Below the pieces are notes generated by a model that did no database searches, had not been told where the DNA came from, and worked only from the letters and a program-made list of their open reading frames with translations. A program made the translations under genes and the position numbers. 64,000 nucleotides of DNA from Kitasatospora sp. Root107 (lineage in GTDB: Bacteria; Actinomycetota; Actinomycetes; Streptomycetales; Streptomycetaceae), in assembly GCF_001424875.1 (NCBI RefSeq), contig NZ_LMCT01000073.1:31728-95727 (forward strand), written 5' to 3'. Numbering within the stretch: position 1 is the first letter of the stretch; every line of letters begins with the position of its first letter. This document shows, piece after piece, positions 44,563 to 53,115 of this stretch.

Positions 44563-44581
44563 AGTGGCACAGGGTGCCACT
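44563..44581. promoter_or_regulatory. Palindromic operator upstream of ccr
   Basis: AGTGGCAC-AGG-GTGCCACT, arms identical to the palindrome inside the preceding TetR gene. Its position about 190 bases before the ccr ATG and behind the TetR terminator makes it the likely operator of that regulator. Confidence 0.7.
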
Positions 44582-44771
44582 ACCTTGTTCCTCACCAGTC
44601 GCGGCGCCGCGGCTCCCCACCTCGGCGCGCCGTGTCCGGGTGCGACACCACCATCCGTCGCAGCCACTCCAGACTTCCCACCCACAGACCGAACCAGCGA
44701 AGCCGGTGTCCGCTCCCGGCTCCCCCAGACGCCCTGTGCGCCCTCACACAGGTACGCCTTCGGAGGCAGCC

Positions 44772-46109
44772 ATGAAGGAAATCCTCGACGCGATCCTCAG
44801 CACCGACAGCACCCCGGCGGACTTCGCCGGGCTCAAGCTGCCGGAGTCCTACCGGGCGGTGACGCTCCACAAGGACGAGGAGCAGATGTTCGCCGGCCTG
44901 GACAGCCGCGACAAGGACCCGCGCCAGTCCCTCCACCTCGACGACGTCGCCCTGCCCGAGCTCGGCCCGGGCGAGGCCCTGGTCGCGGTGATGGCCAGCG
45001 CGGTGAACTACAACACCGTGTGGAGCTCGATCTACGAGCCGGTCTCCACCTTCGGCTTCCTGGAGCGGTACGGCCGCCTCTCGCCGCTGACCAAGCGTCA
45101 CGACCTGCCGTACCACGTGCTCGGCTCCGACCTCGCGGGCGTGGTGCTGCGCACCGGCGCCGGGGTCAACGCCTGGAAGCCGGGCGACGAGGTCGTCGCG
45201 CACTGCCTCTCGGTCGAGCTGGAGTCCTCGGACGGCCACAACGACACGATGATGGACCCGGAGCAGCGGATCTGGGGCTTCGAGACCAACTTCGGCGGCC
45301 TGGCCCAGATCGCCCTGGTGAAGACCAACCAGCTGATGCCCAAGCCGAAGCACCTCACCTGGGAGGAGGCCGCCTCCCCCGGCCTGGTCAACTCCACCGC
45401 GTACCGCCAGCTCGTCTCGCAGAACGGTGCGGGCATGAAGCAGGGGGACAACGTGCTGATCTGGGGCGCCAGCGGTGGCCTCGGCTCGTACGCCACCCAG
45501 TACGCGCTGGCCGGCGGCGCCACCCCGATCTGCGTGGTCTCCAACGACGCCAAGGCCGAGATCTGCCGGGCCATGGGCGCCGAGGCGATCATCGACCGGA
45601 GCGCCGAGGGCTACAAGTTCTGGAAGGACGAGAACACCCAGGACCCGCGCGAGTGGAAGCGCCTGGGCGGCCGGATCCGCGAGCTGACGGGTGGTGAGGA
45701 CGTGGACATCGTCTTCGAGCACCCCGGCCGGGAGACCTTCGGCGCCTCGGTCTACGTCACCCGTAAGGGCGGCACCATCGTCACCTGCGCCTCCACCTCG
45801 GGCTTCATGCACCAGTACGACAACCGCTACCTGTGGATGTCGCTGAAGAAGATCGTCGGCTCGCACTTCGCCAACTACCGCGAGGCGTGGGAGGCCAACC
45901 GCCTGGTCGCCAAGGGCAAGATCCACCCGACCCTCTCCAAGGTCTACACCCTGGAGCAGACCGGGCAGGCCGCCCTCGACGTGCACCAGAACAGGCACCA
46001 GGGCAAGGTCGGCGTGCTCTGCCTGGCCCCGCAGGAGGGCCTGGGCGTCCGCGACCAGGAGCTCCGGGAGAAGCACCTGCCGGCGATCAACCGCTTCAGG
46101 AACGTCTGA
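44772..46109 (+). CDS. ccr: Crotonyl-CoA carboxylase/reductase
   Basis: The 445-residue protein starts at ATG 44772, with GGAGG upstream, as MKEILDAILSTDSTPADFAG. It is an MDR-fold enzyme with the cofactor stretch VLIWGASGGLGSYATQYALA and the family-typical DLPYHVLGSDLAGVVLRTGA, IWGFETNFGGLAQIALVKTN and VTCASTSGFMHQYDNRYLWM. It converts crotonyl-CoA, CO2 and NADPH to ethylmalonyl-CoA, the key step of the ethylmalonyl-CoA pathway and an extender-unit source for polyketides. Its stop overlaps the meaA start (TGATG). Confidence 0.96.
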   Translation: MKEILDAILSTDSTPADFAGLKLPESYRAVTLHKDEEQMFAGLDSRDKDPRQSLHLDDVALPELGPGEALVAVMASAVNYNTVWSSIYEPVSTFGFLERYGRLSPLTKRHDLPYHVLGSDLAGVVLRTGAGVNAWKPGDEVVAHCLSVELESSDGHNDTMMDPEQRIWGFETNFGGLAQIALVKTNQLMPKPKHLTWEEAASPGLVNSTAYRQLVSQNGAGMKQGDNVLIWGASGGLGSYATQYALAGGATPICVVSNDAKAEICRAMGAEAIIDRSAEGYKFWKDENTQDPREWKRLGGRIRELTGGEDVDIVFEHPGRETFGASVYVTRKGGTIVTCASTSGFMHQYDNRYLWMSLKKIVGSHFANYREAWEANRLVAKGKIHPTLSKVYTLEQTGQAALDVHQNRHQGKVGVLCLAPQEGLGVRDQELREKHLPAINRFRNV

Positions 46110-48130
46110 TGGCCGACCGGGACCGTCCGTGGCTGATGCGGACCTACGCGGGCCACTCGACCGCGAGTGACTCCAACGCGCTCTACCGGAAGAACCTGGC
46201 GAAGGGTCAGACCGGTCTCTCGGTCGCCTTCGACCTGCCCACCCAGACCGGCTACGACTCGGACCACATCCTGGCCCGCGGCGAGGTCGGCCGGGTCGGT
46301 GTGCCGGTCGGTCACGTCGGCGACATGCGGGCGCTGTTCGACGGCATCCCGGTCGAGCAGACCAACACCTCGATGACCATCAACGCCACCGCGATGTGGC
46401 TGCTGGCGCTCTACCAGGTGGTCGCCGAGGAGCAGGGCGCCGACATCGCCAAGCTCACCGGCACCACCCAGAACGACATCGTCAAGGAGTACCTCTCCCG
46501 CGGGACGCACGTCTTCCCGCCCGGCCCCTCGGTGCGCCTGATCACCGACATGATCGCCTACACGGTCGGGAACATCCCGAAGTGGAATCCGATCAACATC
46601 TGCAGCTACCACCTCCAGGAGGCCGGGGCCACCCCGGTCCAGGAGATCGCGTACGCGATGTGCACGGCGATCTCGGTGCTCGACGCGGTCCGCGACTCCG
46701 GGCAGGTCCCGGCCGAGCGGATGGGCGAGGTGGTGGCCCGGATCAGCTTCTTCGTGAACGCGGGCGTCCGCTTCGTCGAGGAGATGTGCAAGATGCGCGC
46801 CTTCGCCCGGCTCTGGGAGCAGGTCACCCTGGAGCGCTACGGCATCCAGGACCCCAAGCAGCGCCGGTTCCGCTACGGCGTCCAGGTCAACTCGCTCGGC
46901 CTGACGGAGGCTCAGCCGGAGAACAACGTCCAGCGCATCGTGCTGGAGATGCTCGCCGTCACGCTCTCCAAGGACGCCCGCGCCCGCGCCGTCCAGCTGC
47001 CCGCGTGGAACGAGGCGCTCGGCCTGCCCCGGCCGTGGGACCAGCAGTGGTCGCTGCGGATCCAGCAGGTGCTGGCCTACGAGTCCGACCTGCTGGAGTA
47101 CGGCGACATCTTCAACGGCTCCGAGGTGATCGAGACCAAGACCGCCGAGCTGCTGGCCGGCGCCGAGGCCGAGATCGCCAAGGTGCTGGAGATGGGCGGG
47201 GTGATCCCGGCCGTCGAGTCCGGCTACCTCAAGTCCAACCTGGTCGCCTCGCACGCCGCCCGGCGGGCCAGGATCGAGTCCGGCGAGGACAAGATCGTCG
47301 GGGTGAACTGCTTCGACACCACCGAGGAGAGCCCGCTCACCGCCGACCTGGACACCGCCATCATGGTGGTCGACCCGGCCTCCGAGCAGTCCGTCCTGAC
47401 TGCGCTTCAGCAGTGGCGCGCCGAGCGGGACGAGACGGCCGCCCAGGCCGCCCTGGCGGCTCTCAAGGCCACCGCGGTGACCACCGACAACCTGATGCCG
47501 GCCACGCTCGCCTGCGCCCGTGCCGGCGTCACCACCGGCGAGTGGTCCTTCGCCCTGCGGGACGTCTTCGGCGAGTACCGCGCGCCCACCGGCGTCGGCG
47601 GCGCCCCGGTCGCGGTTGCGGCCGAGCCCGGCGGCGAGCTGGCGGCCGTCCGTGAGGCGGTCACGGCCACCGCCGCCGAGCTGGGCACCGGCAAGCTCCG
47701 GCTGCTGGTCGGCAAGCCCGGCCTGGACGGGCACTCGAACGGCGCCGAGCAGATCGCCGTCCGGGCCCGCGACGCCGGCTTCGAGGTGGTCTACCAGGGC
47801 ATCCGTCTGACGCCCGAGCAGATCGTCTCCGCCGCCGTCGCCGAGGACGTGCACTGCGTCGGCCTCTCGATCCTGTCGGGTGCTCACCCCGAGCTGGTTC
47901 CGGACGTCCTGCACCGGCTCCGCCGGGCCGGGGTGGAGGATGTGCCCGTGATCGTCGGTGGCATCATCCCCGCAGCGGACGGCGAGGCCCTCAAGGCCGC
48001 CGGCGTCGCTGCCGTCTTCACCCCGAAGGACTTCGGCATCACCACCATCATCGGCCGGATCGTCGACGAGATCCGGCTCGCCAACAGGCTTCAGCCCTGG
48101 GCCGCGACCTCCACCGCCGCGACCAGCTGA
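46109..48130 (+). CDS. meaA: Ethylmalonyl-CoA mutase (MeaA)
   Basis: The 673-residue protein begins MADRDRPWLMRTYAGHSTAS, as in MeaA proteins. The N-terminal mutase TIM barrel includes GLSVAFDLPTQTGYDSDH and NTSMTINATAMWLLALYQVV; the C-terminal B12-binding domain carries GKPGLDGHSNGAEQIAVRAR (Asp-x-His-x-x-Gly) and VGLSILSGAHPELVPDVLHR. It isomerises ethylmalonyl-CoA to methylsuccinyl-CoA with adenosylcobalamin; cobalamin synthesis genes follow about 10 kb downstream. Length matches the family. Confidence 0.95.
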   Translation: MADRDRPWLMRTYAGHSTASDSNALYRKNLAKGQTGLSVAFDLPTQTGYDSDHILARGEVGRVGVPVGHVGDMRALFDGIPVEQTNTSMTINATAMWLLALYQVVAEEQGADIAKLTGTTQNDIVKEYLSRGTHVFPPGPSVRLITDMIAYTVGNIPKWNPINICSYHLQEAGATPVQEIAYAMCTAISVLDAVRDSGQVPAERMGEVVARISFFVNAGVRFVEEMCKMRAFARLWEQVTLERYGIQDPKQRRFRYGVQVNSLGLTEAQPENNVQRIVLEMLAVTLSKDARARAVQLPAWNEALGLPRPWDQQWSLRIQQVLAYESDLLEYGDIFNGSEVIETKTAELLAGAEAEIAKVLEMGGVIPAVESGYLKSNLVASHAARRARIESGEDKIVGVNCFDTTEESPLTADLDTAIMVVDPASEQSVLTALQQWRAERDETAAQAALAALKATAVTTDNLMPATLACARAGVTTGEWSFALRDVFGEYRAPTGVGGAPVAVAAEPGGELAAVREAVTATAAELGTGKLRLLVGKPGLDGHSNGAEQIAVRARDAGFEVVYQGIRLTPEQIVSAAVAEDVHCVGLSILSGAHPELVPDVLHRLRRAGVEDVPVIVGGIIPAADGEALKAAGVAAVFTPKDFGITTIIGRIVDEIRLANRLQPWAATSTAATS

Positions 48131-48153
48131 CCCGGAAGGACCGACCCACCCTC

Positions 48154-49113
48154 ATGACTGTCAACCGCCTGCGCCCCCGCCGCTCCTGCCTGGCCGTGCC
48201 GGGTAGCAACCCGCGCTTCCTGGAGAAGGCCCAGGGCCTCCCGGCCGACCAGGTCTTCCTCGACCTGGAGGACGCCTGCGCCCCGCTGGTCAAGGAGAGC
48301 GCCCGCCACAACATCGTGGACGCCCTGAACAACGGCGACTGGGGCAACAAGACCAAGGTCGTCCGGGTCAACGACTGGACCACCCACTGGACGTACCGCG
48401 ACGTGATCACCGTGGTCGAGGGCGCCGGCCCGAACCTCGACTGCATCATGCTGCCGAAGGTCCAGGACGCCACCCAGGTCAAGGCGCTCGACCTGCTGCT
48501 CACCCAGATCGAGAAGACCATGGGCTTCGAGGTCGGCAAGATCGGCATCGAGGCGCAGATCGAGAACGCCAAGGGCCTGGTGAACGTCGACGAGATCGCC
48601 GCCGCCTCCCCCCGGCTGGAGACCATCATCTTCGGCCCGGCCGACTTCATGGCCTCGATCAACATGAAGACCCTGGTGGTCGGCCAGCAGCCCCCCGGCT
48701 ACCCGGCCGACGCGTACCACTACATCCTGATGCGGATCCTGATGGCCGCCCGGATGCACGACCTGCAGGCCATCGACGGCCCGTACCTGCAGATCCGCAA
48801 CCCCGACGGCTACCGCGAGGTGGCCGGCCGCGCCGCCGCCCTCGGCTTCGACGGCAAGTGGGTCCTGCACCCGGACCAGGTCGGTGCGGCGAACGAGATC
48901 TTCTCGCCCTCGCAGGAGGACTACGACCACTCCGAGCTGATCCTCGACGCGTACGACTGGTGCACCTCCGAGGCGGGCGGCGCCAAGGGCTCCGCGATGC
49001 TCGGCGACGAGATGATCGACGAGGCCAGCCGCAAGATGGCCCTGGTCATCGCGGGCAAGGGCCGGGCCGCCGGCATGGAGCGCACCAGCAAGTTCGAGAT
49101 TCCGGGGGCCTGA
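48154..49113 (+). CDS. mcl1: L-malyl-CoA/beta-methylmalyl-CoA lyase (HpcH/HpaI family)
   Basis: The 319-residue protein shows the CitE-like barrel: RRSCLAVPGSNPRFLEKAQG, DQVFLDLEDACAPLVKESAR (metal Glu/Asp), MLPKVQDATQVKALDLLLTQ, IEAQIENAKGLVNVDEIAAA and IFGPADFMASINMKTLVVGQ. In the ethylmalonyl-CoA pathway it cleaves beta-methylmalyl-CoA to glyoxylate and propionyl-CoA and can make malyl-CoA. It follows meaA by 23 bases; a GGAAGGA site precedes the ATG. Confidence 0.92.
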   Translation: MTVNRLRPRRSCLAVPGSNPRFLEKAQGLPADQVFLDLEDACAPLVKESARHNIVDALNNGDWGNKTKVVRVNDWTTHWTYRDVITVVEGAGPNLDCIMLPKVQDATQVKALDLLLTQIEKTMGFEVGKIGIEAQIENAKGLVNVDEIAAASPRLETIIFGPADFMASINMKTLVVGQQPPGYPADAYHYILMRILMAARMHDLQAIDGPYLQIRNPDGYREVAGRAAALGFDGKWVLHPDQVGAANEIFSPSQEDYDHSELILDAYDWCTSEAGGAKGSAMLGDEMIDEASRKMALVIAGKGRAAGMERTSKFEIPGA

Positions 49114-49117
49114 CGCG

Positions 49118-49621
49118 ATGCAGTTCGGACGCACCTACGAGGAGTTCGAGGTCGGCGCGGTCTACAAGCACTGGCCCGGAAAGACCGTCACCGAGTACGA
49201 CGACCACCTGTTCTGTCTGCTCACCATGAACCACCACCCGCTCCACATGGACGTCAACTACGCCGAGAACACCACCGACTTCGGCAAGAACGTCGTGGTG
49301 GGCAACTACATCTACTCGCTGCTGCTCGGCATGTCCGTCCCGGACGTCTCCGGCAAGGCGATCGCCAACCTGGAGATCGAGTCGCTGCGGCACATCGCGC
49401 CGACCTTCCACGGCGACACGATCTACGGCGAGACCGTGGTGCTCGACAAGTGGCCGTCCAAGTCCAAGGACGACCGCGGCATCGTCTACGTCGAGACCAA
49501 GGGCTACAAGCAGGACGGCACGGTCGTCTGCATCTTCCGCCGCAAGGTGATGGTGCCGACCGAGACGTACATCAAGGCGCGCGGCGGCGAGCAGCCCGGC
49601 CGCCCCGAGCCGCTCTCCTAG
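49118..49621 (+). CDS. MaoC-type hydratase, probable mesaconyl-CoA hydratase
   Basis: The 167-residue hot-dog-fold protein has TVTEYDDHLFCLLTMNHHPL followed by HMDVNYAENTTDFGKNVVVG, the hydratase-2 type active site (Asp and His). It begins four bases after the lyase stop. Position between lyase and acyl-CoA dehydrogenase in this pathway block fits mesaconyl-C1-CoA hydratase, although known bacterial Mch proteins are about 340 residues with two hot-dog units; this one has a single unit, so the assignment rests on context. Confidence 0.82.
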   Translation: MQFGRTYEEFEVGAVYKHWPGKTVTEYDDHLFCLLTMNHHPLHMDVNYAENTTDFGKNVVVGNYIYSLLLGMSVPDVSGKAIANLEIESLRHIAPTFHGDTIYGETVVLDKWPSKSKDDRGIVYVETKGYKQDGTVVCIFRRKVMVPTETYIKARGGEQPGRPEPLS

Positions 49622-49646
49622 AGACCGGCCACCCAGAGCCCCGGCC

Positions 49647-49712
49647 GAGGAGCCGCCGTCATCGGCTCCTCTCCGGTCATGGGGCCCCACCGAGTCACGC
49701 CGGTGGGGCCCC
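49647..49712 (+). terminator. Two tandem hairpins between hydratase and dehydrogenase genes
   Basis: Hairpin 1 has arms GAGGAGCCG/CGGCTCCTC (49647-49671); hairpin 2 has perfect 12-bp arms GGGGCCCCACCG/CGGTGGGGCCCC (49681-49712). They may reduce read-through from ccr-meaA into the dehydrogenase gene. Confidence 0.65.
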
Positions 49713-49752
49713 GCAATCACCGCCCACCCTCTTAGACATTCGGAGCCGCACG

Positions 49753-50955
49753 ATGGGACGCCTCGCACAGACCGACGGCCTCACCGAGATCCAGCGGGAC
49801 ATCCTCGCCACCGTGCGGGACTTTGTCGACAAGGAGATCATTCCGGTCGCCAACGAGCTGGAGCACAAGGACGAGTACCCCACCGCGATCGTGGAGGGGA
49901 TGAAGCAGCTCGGCCTCTTCGGCCTCACCATCCCCGAGGAGTTCGGCGGGCTCGGCGAGTCGCTGCTCACCTACGCGCTGGTGGTCGAGGAGATCGCCCG
50001 TGGCTGGATGTCGGTCTCCGGCATCGTCAACACCCACTTCATCGTGGCCCACATGATCAACGCGCACGGCACCCAGGAGCAGAAGGAGTACTTCCTGCCC
50101 CGGATGGCCGCCGGTGAGATCCGTGGCGCGTTCTCGATGTCCGAGCCCGGCCTCGGCTCCGACGTCGCCGCGATCTCCACCAAGGGCGTCCGGGACGGCG
50201 ACGAGTACGTCCTGAACGGCCAGAAGATGTGGCTGACCAACGGCGGCACCTCCACCCTGGTCGCGGTGCTCTGCAAGACCGACGAGGGCGGCTCCAGCCC
50301 GTACAAGAACATGACCACCTTCCTGATCGAGAAGACGCCGGGCTTCGGACCGAACCCGACCGTCCCGGGCCTGACCGTGCCCGGCAAGATCGAGAAGATG
50401 GGCTACAAGGGCGTCGACACCACCGAGTTGGTGCTCCAGGACGTACGCATTCCGGCCAACCGCGTGCTCGGCGGCGTCCCCGGCAAGGGCTTCTACCAGA
50501 TGATGGACGGCGTCGAGGTCGGCCGGGTCAACGTGGCCGCCCGTGGCTGCGGAGTGGCCCGTCGCGCCTTCGAGCTGGGCATCTCGTACGCCCAGCAGCG
50601 CTCCACCTTCGGCAAGAAGATCTGCGAGCACCAGGCGATCCAGTTCAAGCTGGCCGAGATGGCCACCAAGGTCGAGGCCGCGCACCAGATGATGGTGATG
50701 GCCGCCCGCAAGAAGGACAGCGGCGAGCGGAACGACCTGGAGGCCGGAATGGCCAAGTACCTGGCCTCCGAGTACTGCAAGGAGGTCGTCGAGGACTCCT
50801 TCCGGATCCACGGCGGCTACGGCTTCTCGAAGGAGTACGAGATCGAGCGGCTGTACCGGGAGGCTCCGATGCTGCTGATCGGTGAAGGCACTGCGGAGAT
50901 CCAGAAGATGATCGTCGGGCGCCGGCTCCTGGAGGAGTACCGCCTGGCGGACTGA
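49753..50955 (+). CDS. Acyl-CoA dehydrogenase, probable methylsuccinyl-CoA dehydrogenase
   Basis: The 400-residue flavoprotein starts at ATG 49753 (MGRLAQTDGLTEIQRDILAT). Motifs: GAFSMSEPGLGSDVAAISTK, MWLTNGGTSTLVAVLCKTDE, RRAFELGISYAQQRSTFGKK and the C-terminal RIHGGYGFSKEYEIERLYRE with the catalytic Glu in the LYREAPMLLIGEGT stretch. Methylsuccinyl-CoA dehydrogenase to mesaconyl-CoA is the missing pathway step and fits by position. Known alphaproteobacterial Mcd proteins are about 550 residues, so another short-chain acyl-CoA substrate is possible. Confidence 0.9.
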   Translation: MGRLAQTDGLTEIQRDILATVRDFVDKEIIPVANELEHKDEYPTAIVEGMKQLGLFGLTIPEEFGGLGESLLTYALVVEEIARGWMSVSGIVNTHFIVAHMINAHGTQEQKEYFLPRMAAGEIRGAFSMSEPGLGSDVAAISTKGVRDGDEYVLNGQKMWLTNGGTSTLVAVLCKTDEGGSSPYKNMTTFLIEKTPGFGPNPTVPGLTVPGKIEKMGYKGVDTTELVLQDVRIPANRVLGGVPGKGFYQMMDGVEVGRVNVAARGCGVARRAFELGISYAQQRSTFGKKICEHQAIQFKLAEMATKVEAAHQMMVMAARKKDSGERNDLEAGMAKYLASEYCKEVVEDSFRIHGGYGFSKEYEIERLYREAPMLLIGEGTAEIQKMIVGRRLLEEYRLAD

Positions 50956-51337
50956 GTCCGGCACGGAATACCGGGGCCCGGCGTGCGGGCCGGCCCCGGC
51001 GGAACCGTAGGGCGTGTACCGGTCGGTATGCGCCCTACGGCTGCATCCGCACGCCCCCGGAGGCCCCTCCGTGGGCCGCGTACGCACTGAGACATGGGTC
51101 ACGCGGCATGTCGGACCCCTTGGGGAACCGGTGTCGGCCGAGCTACGGTCGTACACATAGCAGGCACGGATCGGCACCGCACAGGACACCTCAAGCAGCA
51201 GGCGGCTTGCCCACCTACCGCCTGGTCCCGATAGCATCCTCCGGGACAGCACGCCGTCCCTTTATCACTCGATCCCGCGGTTGGCCCCCGTCCAGGTGCC
51301 AAGCTCCGCCAGTCGGGGCCCGCGACTAAGGTATTCG
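50956..51337 (+). promoter_or_regulatory. Control region between the dehydrogenase gene and psd
   Basis: A 382-base gap. A terminator-like palindrome (CCGGGGCC/GGCCCCGG, 50971-50999) closes the previous gene. At 51005-51040 a second inverted repeat has 10-bp arms CCGTAGGGCG/CGCCCTACGG with 16 bases between, itself partly symmetric (TACCGGTCGGTA); it may be an operator or structured leader. No gene is seen. The psd ATG has AAGG about 7 bases upstream. Confidence 0.5.
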
Positions 51338-52027
51338 ATGCCCATCAGCCCGTCCCCTCACTCCTCCGCTCCGGTCGGCGATGCCCTCGCCCCGGCGAAC
51401 GGTCGGCGCCCACGCGTCACCATCGCGCGCGGAGCCACCCCCTGGTTCGTCCCCACGCTGGCCACCGCCGCCCTCACCACCGCCCTCACCAGGCGGAGCG
51501 GCAAGTGGGCCGTGGCGGCGGTACCGGCCTGTGCGCTCAGCGCGGGCATGCTGTGGTTCTTCCGCGACCCCGAGCGTGAGATCGGGACCGGCAGGGTCAT
51601 CTCACCCGCCGACGGTGTCGTGCAGTCGATCGACGCCTGGCCGGACGGCCGCACCCGCGTGGCGATCTTCATGAGCCCGCTCAACGTGCACGTCAACCGC
51701 GCACCGCTGCCCGGCACCGTGACGTCCGTCGAGCACGTCGCCGGGGGCTTCGTCCCGGCGTTCAACAAGGACAGCGACCAGAACGAGCGGGTCGTGTGGC
51801 ACTTCGACACCGAGCTCGGCGACATCGAGATGGTGCAGATCGCGGGGGCCGTGGCCCGTCGCATCGTGCCGTACGTCGACGCCGGTACCAAGGTCGAGCA
51901 GGGTGACCGGATCGGTCTGATCCGTTTCGGTTCCCGGGTCGACACCTACCTGCCGGCCGGCGTCGAGGTCGGCGTCGAGGTCGGCCAGAAGACCACTGCC
52001 GGGGTGACGCGCCTTGACCGTGACTGA
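51338..52027 (+). CDS. psd: Phosphatidylserine decarboxylase proenzyme
   Basis: The 229-residue protein starts at ATG 51338. After a variable N-terminus come membrane-associated stretches (TPWFVPTLATAALTTALTRR; WAVAAVPACALSAGMLWFFR), then the enzyme core: EIGTGRVISPADGVVQSIDA, FMSPLNVHVNRAPLPGTVTS and the self-cleavage region GLIRFGSRVDTYLP, where Gly-Ser is split to give the pyruvoyl alpha chain. It makes phosphatidylethanolamine. The short form is typical of actinobacteria. It overlaps the pssA start by 14 bases. Confidence 0.92.
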   Translation: MPISPSPHSSAPVGDALAPANGRRPRVTIARGATPWFVPTLATAALTTALTRRSGKWAVAAVPACALSAGMLWFFRDPEREIGTGRVISPADGVVQSIDAWPDGRTRVAIFMSPLNVHVNRAPLPGTVTSVEHVAGGFVPAFNKDSDQNERVVWHFDTELGDIEMVQIAGAVARRIVPYVDAGTKVEQGDRIGLIRFGSRVDTYLPAGVEVGVEVGQKTTAGVTRLDRD

Positions 52028-52898
52028 TCCTGAGACGCTAGTCGGCCTCAACGAGGACGAGGAGACGGACCTGCGCCGCCGCCGCTGGGCGCGCGACCGC
52101 GAGCTCCGTGCGCCGCGCTCGCCGCAGCACCTCTCCACCGCCGACTTCCTGACCCTGGGGAACGCCGTCTGCGGCTTCCTGGCGATCTACTCGATCACCA
52201 CCGGGGTCCTGATGCCGCACATCACCGGCGCATCCGCCGCCGGCCCCGACAAGCACAGTGCCGCCACCGCGGTGACGCTGCTGCTGATCGGTTCGATGTG
52301 CGACCTGTTCGACGGCCTGGTGGCCCGCAAGCTGCGCTCCTCGGCGCTGGGTGCGGAGCTCGACAACCTGGCCGACCTGATCAGCTTCGGCATCGCCCCC
52401 GCCTACTTCGTGGCGGTCTGGGGCATCGTCAGCCCGGGCCAGGACCAGCGCTTCTCCGCGCTGATCGCCCTCACCGTGCTGCTGGCGGTGGTGCTCCGGC
52501 TGGCCCGGTTCTCGGCCGTCAAGATGCAGCCGGGGATCTTCCAGGGCATGCCCTGCCCGATGGGTGCCATGACGGTGATCGCGATCGTCCTGCTGGACCC
52601 GCCGTTCGTGCCGGGTCTGCTGATGATCTTCGGGGTGGCGTACCTGATGGTCAGTCGGATCGAGTACCCCAAGCCACAGGGCCTGCTGGCCACCGCCACG
52701 CTCTGCTGGATCGTGGTCTCGATCGGCTGCCTGGCGGCCTGGGCCGCCGGTCTGCCCGGTGGTGACACCCTGATGCACGTCGGTGCGATCGCCCAGATCA
52801 CGCTGGCCGCGATGGCACCGCTGCTGGTGATCCGCCGCAAGGTGGGCCAGAAGGTCGGGGACGTCCGCGCCCGCCGCGCCGAGTCGCGCGGCTGCTGA
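52014..52898 (+). CDS. pssA: CDP-diacylglycerol--serine O-phosphatidyltransferase
   Basis: The 294-residue membrane protein reads from TTG 52014 (or GTG 52020) inside the end of psd, so translation is coupled. The CDP-alcohol phosphotransferase motif D-G-x2-A-R-x8-G-x3-D-x3-D is present in LFDGLVARKLRSSALGAELD followed by NLADLISFG. About eight hydrophobic helices and a basic C-terminus complete it. It makes phosphatidylserine from CDP-diacylglycerol and serine, the substrate for the psd product encoded next to it. Confidence 0.93.
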   Translation: MTVTDPETLVGLNEDEETDLRRRRWARDRELRAPRSPQHLSTADFLTLGNAVCGFLAIYSITTGVLMPHITGASAAGPDKHSAATAVTLLLIGSMCDLFDGLVARKLRSSALGAELDNLADLISFGIAPAYFVAVWGIVSPGQDQRFSALIALTVLLAVVLRLARFSAVKMQPGIFQGMPCPMGAMTVIAIVLLDPPFVPGLLMIFGVAYLMVSRIEYPKPQGLLATATLCWIVVSIGCLAAWAAGLPGGDTLMHVGAIAQITLAAMAPLLVIRRKVGQKVGDVRARRAESRGC

Positions 52899-52920
52899 CC
52901 CCGGATCCCGGACAGCACGC

Positions 52921-52956
52921 GAAGGGCCCCTCTCCCGCTCGGGAGAGGGGCCCTTC
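52921..52956 (+). terminator. Terminator of psd-pssA
   Basis: Perfect 16-bp arms (GAAGGGCCCCTCTCCC and complement) with a 4-base loop, 22 bases past the pssA stop. Very stable. Confidence 0.9.
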
Positions 52957-52975
52957 CGCGTCTCGTCACACGTGT

Positions 52976-53091
52976 AGGGGCTCGGGGAGCAGCAGCGCCG
53001 ACTTCGCAGAACGGCGCACCCGTTCAGGAGGCCAGGCGCGGTCGCGGGCCGGTCCGCACTCCGCATACCCGCCGCCCCTCCCCGAGCTCCT
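52976..53091. repeat. Palindromic intergenic repeat, degenerate copy D
   Basis: Arms GGGGCTCGGGGA and TCCCCGAGCTCC flank a core that keeps GCGCCGACTTCG near the left arm, as in copy B, but is otherwise diverged. It lies between two convergent genes, just after the pssA terminator. Confidence 0.6.
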
Positions 53092-53115
53092 GGGACCGAG
53101 GCTAGGCCGGACGGC

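Larger units (their letters stand above)
44432..44771 (+). promoter_or_regulatory. Control region of ccr
   Basis: This 340-base gap contains the TetR gene terminator hairpin (44456-44493), a degenerate half palindrome (ATGGCACCCGGTGTC at 44542-44556), the perfect palindrome at 44563-44581 and about 190 bases of leader before the ATG with GGAGG at 44762-44766. No clear -10 hexamer was assigned. Confidence 0.55.
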
